DNA of 7,899 nt from TWA4 sp964613155 (GCA_964613155.1 CAZTHP010000108.1:1-7899); one strand, 5' to 3'. Shown: positions 1 to 5,851, counted from the first letter of the stretch. The notes: generated from the letters alone by a model not told the origin. Numbers and translations are program-made.

Positions 1-48
1 TACGAGGTTTATGAAGCAGGAAGCCCATTGGCTTTAGACAATGGGTAG
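1..48 (+). CDS. C-terminal tail of a TnpB-like (IS605 OrfB) protein, partial
   Basis: Frame 1 is open from the window edge to TAG at 46-48 and reads YEVYEAGSPLALDNG. Only 15 residues are visible, so no domain can be checked. The reason for the call is its arrangement: an AGSPLAL-type tail whose codons lie inside a hairpin followed directly by TAGTTCAC. From general knowledge of IS200/IS605 and IS1341-type elements, the 3' end of tnpB often runs into the structured right end of the element. TnpB is an RNA-guided nuclease that uses RNA derived from this right end. The rest of the gene, and whether it is intact, lies outside the window. The alternative is chance reading of a non-coding hairpin. 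Confidence 0.5.
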   Translation, partial: YEVYEAGSPLALDNG

Positions 49-53
49 TTCAC
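1..53 (+). mobile_element. Right end of an IS200/IS605-type element (omega RNA 3' scaffold)
   Basis: CCCATTG at 24-30 pairs perfectly with CAATGGG at 39-45. The loop GCTTTAGA has a possible inner C-G pair (32/37), and a G-A mismatch (31/38) where a longer stem would be expected to have G-C. The hairpin is followed by TAGTTCAC. An AAGCCC stem, a CTTTAG-type loop and a short TTCAC-like end match the right ends of Firmicutes IS605/TnpB elements as I recall them. The exact cleavage point is inferred, most likely just after TTCAC at 49-53. If so, the chromosomal flank from about 54 to 73 would be the guide part of the RNA. The left end and any tnpA are outside the window. Confidence 0.55.
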
Positions 54-84
54 ATTAGAAAGTATAACTCTTTTCTGAAACTAG

Positions 85-114
85 TTCACAGGATTAAATA
101 GATGAAACGATAAT
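85..114 (+). promoter_or_regulatory. Candidate sigma-A promoter for sdaAA
   Basis: TTCACA at 85-90 (5/6 to TTGACA) and GATAAT at 109-114 (5/6 to TATAAT) are separated by 18 nt. Transcription would begin near 121 and give a leader of about 134 nt that is extremely A-rich and poor in T and C. The -35 lies in a TAGTTCACA copy identical to the one at the IS end (46-54). This is a pattern match only. Confidence 0.4.
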
Positions 115-213
115 AGAACGTAATTTAGGAATACGTGCATGAACGAAAATGCAAAATGTGAATAAAAACGAGAAAAATAAAAAACAAAGAAACAAAAAAC
201 AAACAAGGAATGA

Positions 214-242
214 AAATTGTTGAAAGAAATTGTTGAAAGAAA
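214..242 (+). repeat. 13-nt tandem duplication in the sdaAA leader
   Basis: ATTGTTGAAAGAA occurs at 216-228 and again at 229-241 with no spacer. Identity at period 13 extends from 214 to 242. The second copy runs straight into the ribosome binding site (AAAGGAA, 240-246), so the first copy carries a weaker GAAAGAA version 13 nt upstream. This looks like a recent slippage duplication that reaches the Shine-Dalgarno region. Confidence 0.85.
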
Positions 243-254
243 GGAATTTATTCT

Positions 255-1154
255 ATGAACCCTGAGTTTCACTACCATTCCCTGGAATCCTTGATTCAGG
301 CTGCTCAAATTAGTGGACGTCCGATTTCTGCTCTCGTTCTGGAACAGCAGGCGGAACAAATGGAACTGTCCCAAGAAGAAGTTTATCAACGAATGCAAAG
401 CCATTATCAGGTTATGAAGGATTGTATCGAACCCGGATGTGATCCCAACCTTCGCAGTACCAGTGGTTTAACTGGCGGAAGTGCTTATAAAATGAGCCAG
501 ATTTCTAAAGAAGGAAAAAGTCTGACCGGCTCTTTTATTTCCGGTGCGCTCTACCGCGCATTAGCGATTTCGGAATTAAATGCCTCTATGGGACGAATTG
601 TAGCCGCACCGACAGCAGGAAGCTGCGGAATCCTTCCGGCTGCTGTTCTTACCATGCAGGAAGAACAGCATTTGTCAGAGGAATCCTGTGTAATGGCACT
701 TTTTACCGCTTCTGCTGTTGGAATGGTCATTGCCAACAATGCCAGCCTTTCGGGTGCTGAAGGGGGATGTCAAGCAGAATGTGGATCTGCTGCTGCAATG
801 GCCGCAGCAGCGATTACGGAACTTGCCGGCGGAACTCCTCAAATGATTTCCCATGCGGTTGCAATTGCTTTGAAAAATATTTTAGGACTGGTCTGTGATC
901 CCGTAGCTGGCTTAGTCGAAATTCCGTGTATCAAGCGAAATGCTTCTGGTGTCACGGGAGCCTTTACCGCCGCAGAGTTGGCACTTGCCGGAATTGAAAG
1001 TGCAATTCCCGCAGACGAAGTAATTCTGGCGATGAAAAAAGTAGGAGATGCGATGTCACCCACTTTAAAAGAAACTGCCGAAGGTGGTTTGGCAGCTACT
1101 CCCACCGGAAGAAAGCTGCATGAACAAGTCTTTGGCAGCAATTCGGCAAACTAA
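255..1154 (+). CDS. sdaAA: L-serine dehydratase, iron-sulfur-dependent, alpha subunit
   Basis: This is the catalytic subunit of the two-subunit Fe-S L-serine dehydratase, which deaminates L-serine to pyruvate and ammonia in the cytoplasm. At 299 residues it is the normal length. Family signatures are visible: GLTGG at 71-75, APTAGSCGILPA at 118-129, EGGCQAECGSAAAMAAAA around 169-186, and CDPVAGLVEIPCIKRN at 214-229. Cys172, Cys214 and Cys225 are the likely cluster ligands by family analogy. The ATG at 255 follows AAAGGAA (240-246) by 8 nt. In Bacillus and many Clostridia sdaAB (beta subunit) lies directly upstream; here that place holds a promoter-like leader and an IS end, and rsmH lies downstream. 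The partner must therefore be elsewhere or just beyond the IS element. No clear terminator follows the gene. Confidence 0.93.
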   Translation: MNPEFHYHSLESLIQAAQISGRPISALVLEQQAEQMELSQEEVYQRMQSHYQVMKDCIEPGCDPNLRSTSGLTGGSAYKMSQISKEGKSLTGSFISGALYRALAISELNASMGRIVAAPTAGSCGILPAAVLTMQEEQHLSEESCVMALFTASAVGMVIANNASLSGAEGGCQAECGSAAAMAAAAITELAGGTPQMISHAVAIALKNILGLVCDPVAGLVEIPCIKRNASGVTGAFTAAELALAGIESAIPADEVILAMKKVGDAMSPTLKETAEGGLAATPTGRKLHEQVFGSNSAN

Positions 1155-1409
1155 TCTTGACTGGATCTATAAGTGGAAAACGGAAACAAAATTCTAAAAC
1201 AAAGCTTAAATAAAACTGGAAATAAAATGATACGAATAGATATCAATAGCAGATGCAATTTATATACTGCTTAGGGATTATAAAAACACAAAATCTACTG
1301 TTTAGCCAAACGTAATTCCAAAACAAAACAGAACAATCCCGATTAAAACAAGAAAGCGATATCAAACGTAAGAAAAATCAAAAAACAGAAAAAATAAAAA
1401 GAGGTTACT
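1155..1409 (+). other. A-rich leader of the rsmH paralog; no gene seen
   Basis: This 255-nt stretch is strongly A-rich on the + strand and contains no convincing ORF or intrinsic terminator. A weak promoter guess is ATATCA (1240-1245), 17 nt, TATACT (1263-1268); the -10 is good and the -35 poor. A small GTTT-AGCC-AAAC hairpin lies in the following leader. GAGG at 1401-1404 is the ribosome site for the next gene. Confidence 0.5.
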
Positions 1410-2453
1410 ATGGAAGAACAAAAGCATAAGCGACGCGTTCGCTATAAAGGAACACATCCTAGAAATTTTAACGAAAAATACAAAGAGCTTCAGCCTGAAA
1501 AATATGCTGATACGATTGAAAAAGTCATTCGAAAGGGAAGTACCCCGGCAGGTATGCACATTTCCATTTGTGTAAAAGAAATTTTAGATTTTCTTCAGAT
1601 TCAGCCTGGAGAAAAGGGGCTGGATGCTACCCTGGGATATGGTGGACACAGCCAGGAAATGCTGAAATGTCTCCAGGGACAAGGACACTTATATGGACTG
1701 GATGTAGATCCGATCGAAATCGTAAAAACAAAAGCCCGTTTAGAAGCTTTGGGCTATGGAGAAGATATTTTAACCGTACTCCAGCAAAACTTTGCTGAAA
1801 TTGACGAAGTAGCAAAAAAGCATGGACCGTTTGATTTTATCTTAGCCGATTTAGGGGTATCTTCTATGCAAATTGATAATCCAGAACGCGGATTTTCTTA
1901 TAAATATGAAGGACCTTTAGATTTACGACTGAATCCGCAGCAAGGAATTTCTGCGGCAGAACGTTTAAAAGAAGTTTCACGAGAAGAATTAGAAGGCATG
2001 TTAGTGGAAAATTCAGATGAACCGTATGCCAAAGAACTTTCACGTGCGATCACTTCTCGTATTCGCAAAGGCCAGGAAATTACAACGACAACCGAACTAC
2101 AAAAAGTAATCGAGGAAACACTCTCCTTTTTGCCAGAGGATATTCGAAAAGAAACTATTAAAAAATCCTGCCAGAGAACATTTCAAGCACTGCGTATTGA
2201 TGTAAACAGCGAATTTGAAGTTTTAGAAGCATTTTTAGAAAAACTTCCTGATGCACTTGCCAGCGGCGGTCGAGCAGCGATCCTTACCTTCCACTCTGGT
2301 GAAGACCGAATGGTTAAAAAATCCTTTAAACGCTTTTATAAAGAAGGCATTTATCAGGAAATCGCAGCTGACGTTATCCGTCCTTCCGCAGAAGAATGCA
2401 ATCGAAACAGTCGTGCCCGTTCGACTAAAATGCGTTGGGCGATTAAAGCTTAG
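1410..2453 (+). CDS. rsmH: RsmH/MraW-family 16S rRNA (cytosine-N4)-methyltransferase paralog
   Basis: RsmH uses S-adenosylmethionine to methylate N4 of C1402 in 16S rRNA at the ribosomal P site. The 347-residue protein has the family motifs in order: DATLGYGGHS (72-81, SAM loop), ADLGVSSMQIDNPERGFS (146-163), GPLDLRL (168-174), TFQALRIDVN (257-266), TFHSGEDR (293-300) and NSRARSTKMR (333-342). It differs from canonical RsmH (about 310 residues) by roughly 48 extra, basic N-terminal residues before the usual H-x-x-V start region, and by HSGEDR where HSLEDR is usual. None of the usual mraZ/ftsL/pbp neighbours are present. I infer a second RsmH-type copy of the kind seen in Clostridia; its RNA target may be the same or different. 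The ATG at 1410 has GAGG five nt upstream, which supports the long N-terminus. Confidence 0.85.
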   Translation: MEEQKHKRRVRYKGTHPRNFNEKYKELQPEKYADTIEKVIRKGSTPAGMHISICVKEILDFLQIQPGEKGLDATLGYGGHSQEMLKCLQGQGHLYGLDVDPIEIVKTKARLEALGYGEDILTVLQQNFAEIDEVAKKHGPFDFILADLGVSSMQIDNPERGFSYKYEGPLDLRLNPQQGISAAERLKEVSREELEGMLVENSDEPYAKELSRAITSRIRKGQEITTTTELQKVIEETLSFLPEDIRKETIKKSCQRTFQALRIDVNSEFEVLEAFLEKLPDALASGGRAAILTFHSGEDRMVKKSFKRFYKEGIYQEIAADVIRPSAEECNRNSRARSTKMRWAIKA

Positions 2454-2460
2454 GCAATTA

Positions 2461-2470
2461 NNNNNNNNNN
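2461..2470. other. Assembly gap (10 N)
   Basis: Ten consecutive Ns begin seven bases after the rsmH stop codon. A round number of Ns is normally a scaffolding placeholder, so the true distance, and any element lost there, is unknown. The neighbouring repeats offer a plausible reason for the break. Confidence 0.95.
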
Positions 2471-2559
2471 CTCTGTAATCGAGTAATGGAGATTGTAACT
2501 GCAAACGCTTGTTGACGATGGTGAGCAGAACTATAAAAAACCGTAAAAAGAAAATAGGT

Positions 2560-2623
2560 TGATAACGTAAGGAGCGGTACGGCGAAAAGAAATCAGCCTG
2601 ATAACGTAAGGAGCGGTACGGCG
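2560..2623. repeat. 25-bp direct repeat, two copies, period 39
   Basis: An identical 25-mer, beginning TGATAACGTAAGG and ending GCGGTACGGCG, occupies 2560-2584 and 2599-2623. The eight bases before each copy are also partly alike (5/8). Only the second copy is followed by a complementary arm, so the first is an unpaired duplicate of the hairpin's left side. Confidence 0.9.
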
Positions 2624-2662
2624 CAAGCTGTACTGCCCCCTTACATAACTACTTCGTTATCA
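2599..2662. terminator. Long imperfect hairpin with GCAA loop between convergent genes
   Basis: The core stem runs GTAAGG (2606-2611) with CCTTAC (2639-2644), then, after a small internal loop (A2612 against C2637-C2638), GCGGTACGGC (2613-2622) with GCTGTACTGC (2627-2636). It has two G-T wobbles and a GCAA loop (2623-2626). An outer TGATAAC (2599-2605) can pair with GTTATCA (2656-2662) around an 11-nt bulge. The position between convergent genes suits a bidirectional terminator, but there is no good U-tract on either side. An extragenic palindromic repeat is an equal possibility. Confidence 0.5.
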
Positions 2663-2673
2663 CACCTCGGCTT

Positions 2674-2752
2674 GATTGGATGGGTTCTTTCTTAATGGGA
2701 TGAATTCTTTCTCATTAGATGATTTTTTTCTAAATCAGATAAGTTCTTTCTT
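2674..2752. repeat. Four degenerate 20-nt tandem repeats
   Basis: Units lie at 2674-2693, 2694-2713, 2714-2732 (19 nt) and 2733-2752. They share a pattern close to AATnnGATGnnTTCTTTCTT. Units 1, 2 and 4 keep TTCTTTCT or TTCTTTCTC; unit 3 has a T-run instead. Read on the kinase strand these are AAGAAAGAA-type repeats beginning about 20 nt past the kinase stop codon. Confidence 0.75.
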
Positions 2753-2771
2753 TTTGCACTTTCCCAAAAAA

Positions 2772-3914
2772 TCAGAGATTGCCTTCTGATTTTGCTTGAG
2801 CAGTAATCTGTTCCATCTGATCCCATTTTTGTTCCATATCAAACAATAATTTCATTTGTGTACGGCAGCGATCTAAATTTTGTCCCTCTCGATGAATTTT
2901 AAAATAATGATCTCCTTGCAGATAGTCTGTTAAAAAACGCATTCCGCATTCATAAGTCATGATTTTAGCTCCAGCCGGAAGCAGAGAAATTTCTAAATCG
3001 GTTAAAATACTGCCGCATTCTTCCAGATAGCCTCTAATGTAAGATTCAAATAACGTAAGATCGCAAGAAACTTTGGAAAGATTGATTTCATCTTCTGCTG
3101 CGGTACTAGCACCGAAACGAATCGCATCTCCAAAGTCGTTCATTGCCAATCCAGGCATAACCGTATCCAGGTCGACTACACAAACAGCACGCCCTGTTTC
3201 ATTGTCGATCATTACATTGTTCAGTTTCGTATCGTTATGTGTCACGCGAAGCGGCAGCAAACCTTCCTTTTGCAGACTTTCAAATTGATGGGCAAGTGTT
3301 TCCCGCTCTAAAAAAAACGCAATCTCTTTTGAAACACTGCAGACCCGTCCACAACAATCTTCGCGAATCGCTTGTTTCAAAGCTTCCAAACGTATTGCGG
3401 TGTCATGAAATCCCGGAATCGTTTCATGCAATGTTTCCGCCGGATAATCATCCAGCAAATATTGAAAACGGCCGAATGCCAAAGCACTTTGGTAAAAGTC
3501 TTCGGGACTGCGCACCTGGTCATAGCTCGAAGTGTTTTCAATAAAATCAAACATGCGCCAATAATTTCCATCCGCATCGGTATAAAAAGGTTTCTGATCA
3601 CGTGTTAGATACAAGTTCAAGGTTTCCCGTTCCGGATTTCCCTTTGCATCCAAAATCTTCTTTCGCAAAAAAGCCGTAACATTTTGAATATTTTCCATAA
3701 CCTCCGCAGGTTTTTGGAATACCTGATGATTAATCCGCTGTAAAATTATTTTTTTCTGCTGCCCATTTGAAAATTGAAATACCAATTGATAGGTATCATT
3801 AATGTGGCCACTTCCATACAGTTGACTTTGAATCAGAAATCCATCCAGACAAAATTGCTGAACAATCGCAGAAATGCTCGCTTTCTCATGTTTTGTGTTA
3901 TATCGTTGTTCCAT
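2772..3914 (-). CDS. APH-fold sugar kinase, N-acetylhexosamine 1-kinase-like
   Basis: This 380-residue cytoplasmic protein belongs to the aminoglycoside phosphotransferase/choline kinase fold. It shows an N-lobe loop YGSGHINDTY (33-42), LQRIN (58-62), the catalytic loop HNDTKLNNVM (226-235, probable base Asp228), the metal-binding VVDLDTVMPG (247-256) and FGDAIRFG (261-268). The combination HNDTK, DLDTVMPG and FGD resembles NahK, which phosphorylates GlcNAc/GalNAc at C1 in host-glycan salvage. Length fits NahK (about 360). The substrate is inferred, not shown. No lacto-N-biose phosphorylase, epimerase or sugar transporter is nearby. The ATG at 3914 has AAGGAG (3924-3929) nine nt upstream. It has its own strong promoter and so is probably transcribed separately from the regulator upstream. 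Confidence 0.75.
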   Translation of the reverse strand: MEQRYNTKHEKASISAIVQQFCLDGFLIQSQLYGSGHINDTYQLVFQFSNGQQKKIILQRINHQVFQKPAEVMENIQNVTAFLRKKILDAKGNPERETLNLYLTRDQKPFYTDADGNYWRMFDFIENTSSYDQVRSPEDFYQSALAFGRFQYLLDDYPAETLHETIPGFHDTAIRLEALKQAIREDCCGRVCSVSKEIAFFLERETLAHQFESLQKEGLLPLRVTHNDTKLNNVMIDNETGRAVCVVDLDTVMPGLAMNDFGDAIRFGASTAAEDEINLSKVSCDLTLFESYIRGYLEECGSILTDLEISLLPAGAKIMTYECGMRFLTDYLQGDHYFKIHREGQNLDRCRTQMKLLFDMEQKWDQMEQITAQAKSEGNL

Positions 3915-4112
3915 CGGACTGTTCTCCTTCTCTTTCTCTTACTCTTTCTTTTTCGCTTTCTTCTTATCCCATCATCTCTATTGCCTGATCGTGCTGTGCC
4001 GTACTGTTTTTCGTTCTTCTTGCTATCGTATTCTTTCTATGTATTCTTTCTGTGTATTCTTTCGACTGCAATCTTTCCCGTAAAGAGCAGCGAACGGAAC
4101 CGCATCTCATGA
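3915..4112 (-). other. Purine-rich leader of the kinase mRNA, about 200 nt
   Basis: From the predicted start near 4112 to the kinase ATG the mRNA-sense strand is almost all A and G (the + strand reads as C/T runs). I see no coding sequence, no recognisable riboswitch and no strong hairpin. It contains a three-unit 13-nt repeat and ends in the AAGGAG ribosome site. Such a long leader with little structure is unusual for a metabolic kinase. Confidence 0.55.
4028..4066 (-). repeat. 13-nt tandem repeat, three units, in the kinase leader
   Basis: On the + strand GTATTCTTTCTAT (4028-4040), GTATTCTTTCTGT (4041-4053) and GTATTCTTTCGAC (4054-4066) follow without spacers; the first ten bases are identical in all three. 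In mRNA sense each unit contains GAAAGAATAC. Confidence 0.9.
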
Positions 4113-4118
4113 CACTTT

Positions 4119-4147
4119 ATTGTACTAATGGAATCTCTGCTTGTCAA
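4119..4147 (-). promoter_or_regulatory. Near-consensus sigma-A promoter for the kinase
   Basis: Read on the - strand, TTGACA (4147-4142) and TACAAT (4124-4119) are separated by exactly 17 nt. The -35 is perfect and the -10 is 5/6. The A/T-rich run at about 4170-4185 lies upstream of the -35 and could act as an UP element. Transcription should start near 4112. It lies about 100 nt beyond the regulator's stop codon and makes the kinase an independent unit. Confidence 0.75.
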
Positions 4148-4186
4148 ACTAAAGCAACAATGGAAAACATATTAAAATTTAAAACC

Positions 4187-4196
4187 GATTCGAATC
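4187..4196. promoter_or_regulatory. 10-bp palindrome upstream of the kinase promoter
   Basis: GATTCGAATC is a perfect 10-bp palindrome about 40 bp upstream of the kinase -35. Its position would suit an activator or repressor site, but a single short palindrome can be chance. With no loop and a run of T residues only later on the - strand, it is a poor terminator for the regulator. Confidence 0.3.
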
Positions 4197-4248
4197 ATTT
4201 CCCTTCGTCTCATAGAGACATTTTGTTCAAACGGCTCACGTAATGAAG

Positions 4249-5808
4249 TTAAAAATCCTCCGGAAATTCCCCCGCCTTTTTCATCAATTCAAATGTAAGT
4301 GCCAAATGGATTCGTTCTTCCCAGCTTTCCCAATCAATTCCCGTTAAAATTTCAATCCGTTGTAACCGAAACAGCATACTCGTACGATGAATAAATAAAG
4401 TTTGAGCCGTTTGTGTAACATTGTAGCGATGCTTCATGTATTCATATACTGTTCGTACCATTTCGCTATGTTCTTTTTGATCATATTGCATCAAAGTACG
4501 AATCGCAGGATGATACAATTGGTGTGTATCCAATTCCAAAATAGCCTGATGCCAAATATAAGGAAGAATCATCTGTTCAAATTCATAATACCAGGAGGTA
4601 CTCTCCGAATGAGTTCCCAATCGTAAGGCATTTTCTGCTTCTAAATAAAATTGATGCAAGAGAGAAAAATCATAAAAAGGCTGACTGATCCCTACTTTAC
4701 AAAGATTTTCACGAAGGAAGACTGAAATTTTTTGATGAGTATCCCAATTCTCCGAAAAAGCCAACGATTGATTTTCGACACAGCACAAAAAATCCTTTTC
4801 CGGCAGAACACAGCAATTTTGAAAAATATGTTCAATTTCTGTTTGATAATAGCGTTTTGTAACGGTTGCATTTTCTTCCTTGAAAAATTGAAACAAATAT
4901 ACTTGATATTGATGTGTTCGCTCCCATTTTCGGATACCCAGATATTGCTTAATTTCTTCTGTTGTCTTCGGCAGTCCATTTAAAAGATCTCGTATCAGAT
5001 TGTAAAATTCATATGAAACCAGCTCTTGTTCCTTTTCTTCATGATGACATTCAAAGATTTTGGTCAATCGTTTTCCCATATAATTTACAAAATCCAGACC
5101 GCCATAAAAATCTGTACTGGCTTGGTTCGAAATTAAAATCCTTGCTTCATATTGCCCTGCTATTTTAATATTATAATAGTAAGATGTGGCTTTGAAATTT
5201 GAATTTCGATAGACGGCCGGCTGATTACGCCGAATGGCATTGCGAAAATGACTGTCTGTCATCAATTCATTCACCATTTCAATTGACATGATACCACTTT
5301 CCCCAATCCAATCATTATAAAGGTTAAATTGATCTGACATCGCAATATATTTCAAATTTTTATCCACTAAAATAGATATCAAATCATACGTTTGTTCCAA
5401 TGTGTTTAATATCGTAGTAAAATCTGCCTTCTGATAAAATAATAGTTCCATATCGGCTTTCCAATCGTAAAATTCTTGAAAAATCTCTTGCAAAGCATTA
5501 ACCAATTCATAAAAATCAATGGAATCCAATACAGAGATATAAAGGGATCGTGTTTTGGCTACTGTTTTATCGTATTGCAGCCCAATATGCATTTTTTGTT
5601 GCCAAATCGGATATTGGGAGGGTTGGGTGTTACAAAGATACAGAATTCCATCTTCTGGTTTCTCGCCTTTCCAAATACGAAATCCTTTCACAAATTGTCC
5701 CTGCTTCATGGGAATATTGGTTTGAATTTGATACATTTGCTGAAGTCTATAACAAATGATCCCTAATGTCATTCGCATATCTGGTTCTTCTGCTGTTTTT
5801 TCAATCAT
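4249..5808 (-). CDS. PucR/CdaR-type helix-turn-helix transcriptional regulator
   Basis: The chosen start gives 519 residues. The last 70 or so (about 449-508) match the PucR-type C-terminal HTH: a YEYMKHRYNVTQTAQTL segment, then IHRTSMLFRLQRIEILTGID, then an acidic/hydrophobic helix (LALTFEL). The middle (about 297-392) is the place of the divergent GGDEF-like domain in CdaR proteins, and the N-terminal 250 residues are an unassigned sensor region. There is no signal peptide or membrane segment, so it is a cytoplasmic DNA-binding protein. An upstream in-frame ATG at 5952 would add 48 residues, but they would overlap the promoter region and lack a ribosome site. The ATG at 5808 is preceded by AAGGGTGAT, so I prefer it. 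It diverges from the URO-D gene, its probable target. It is visibly more AT-rich than its neighbours. Confidence 0.8.
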   Translation of the reverse strand: MIEKTAEEPDMRMTLGIICYRLQQMYQIQTNIPMKQGQFVKGFRIWKGEKPEDGILYLCNTQPSQYPIWQQKMHIGLQYDKTVAKTRSLYISVLDSIDFYELVNALQEIFQEFYDWKADMELLFYQKADFTTILNTLEQTYDLISILVDKNLKYIAMSDQFNLYNDWIGESGIMSIEMVNELMTDSHFRNAIRRNQPAVYRNSNFKATSYYYNIKIAGQYEARILISNQASTDFYGGLDFVNYMGKRLTKIFECHHEEKEQELVSYEFYNLIRDLLNGLPKTTEEIKQYLGIRKWERTHQYQVYLFQFFKEENATVTKRYYQTEIEHIFQNCCVLPEKDFLCCVENQSLAFSENWDTHQKISVFLRENLCKVGISQPFYDFSLLHQFYLEAENALRLGTHSESTSWYYEFEQMILPYIWHQAILELDTHQLYHPAIRTLMQYDQKEHSEMVRTVYEYMKHRYNVTQTAQTLFIHRTSMLFRLQRIEILTGIDWESWEERIHLALTFELMKKAGEFPEDF

Positions 5809-5851
5809 CAGATCACCCTTTCTCTCACAGAATTTCTCTTGTTTTACCCCT

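Larger units (their letters stand above)
2454..2771. other. Convergent intergenic region rich in repeats; no gene seen
   Basis: This is the space between the + strand rsmH paralog and the - strand kinase. It contains an assembly gap, about 90 nt of unassigned sequence (2471-2559), a duplicated 25-mer, a long hairpin, and an array of degenerate 20-nt units. The only open stretch after the gap is a 16-codon piece near 2509-2550 (LQTLVDDGEQNYKKP) with stops just upstream and no start codon. I do not call it a gene. Confidence 0.7.

Noticed and set aside
81..404. A 107-residue frame on the - strand over the sdaAA start
   Set aside because: It overlaps the confident sdaAA gene and is Phe/Leu-rich because it reads the A-rich leader backwards.
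2509..2553. A 16-codon frame after the gap reading LQTLVDDGEQNYKKP
   Set aside because: Stops lie just upstream, there is no start codon, and the length is too short to support a gene or a named fragment.
2674..2752. CRISPR array from the tandem repeats
   Set aside because: The units abut with no spacers, vary in sequence and are only about 20 nt long; no cas gene is present.
2772..3914. Aminoglycoside resistance phosphotransferase
   Set aside because: The HNDTK, DLDTVMPG and FGD motifs match the sugar-kinase branch better than resistance APH enzymes, and no resistance context is present.
3994..4006. Similarity between CTGTGCCGTACTG in the kinase leader and the GTAC-centred hairpin at 2599-2662
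   Set aside because: The match is about 13 nt with mismatches and no paired arm; it is within what chance allows.
4207..4219. GTCTC-ATA-GAGAC as terminator of the regulator gene
   Set aside because: Only five base pairs, and on the regulator strand it is followed by GAAGGGAAA with no U-tract.
4052..4243. A 63-residue + strand frame between kinase and regulator
   Set aside because: It crosses the kinase promoter and leader, has no ribosome site and no recognisable sequence character.
2772..5808. Regulator and kinase as one operon
   Set aside because: They share a strand, but a 334-nt gap with a near-consensus promoter separates them, so the kinase is probably its own unit.
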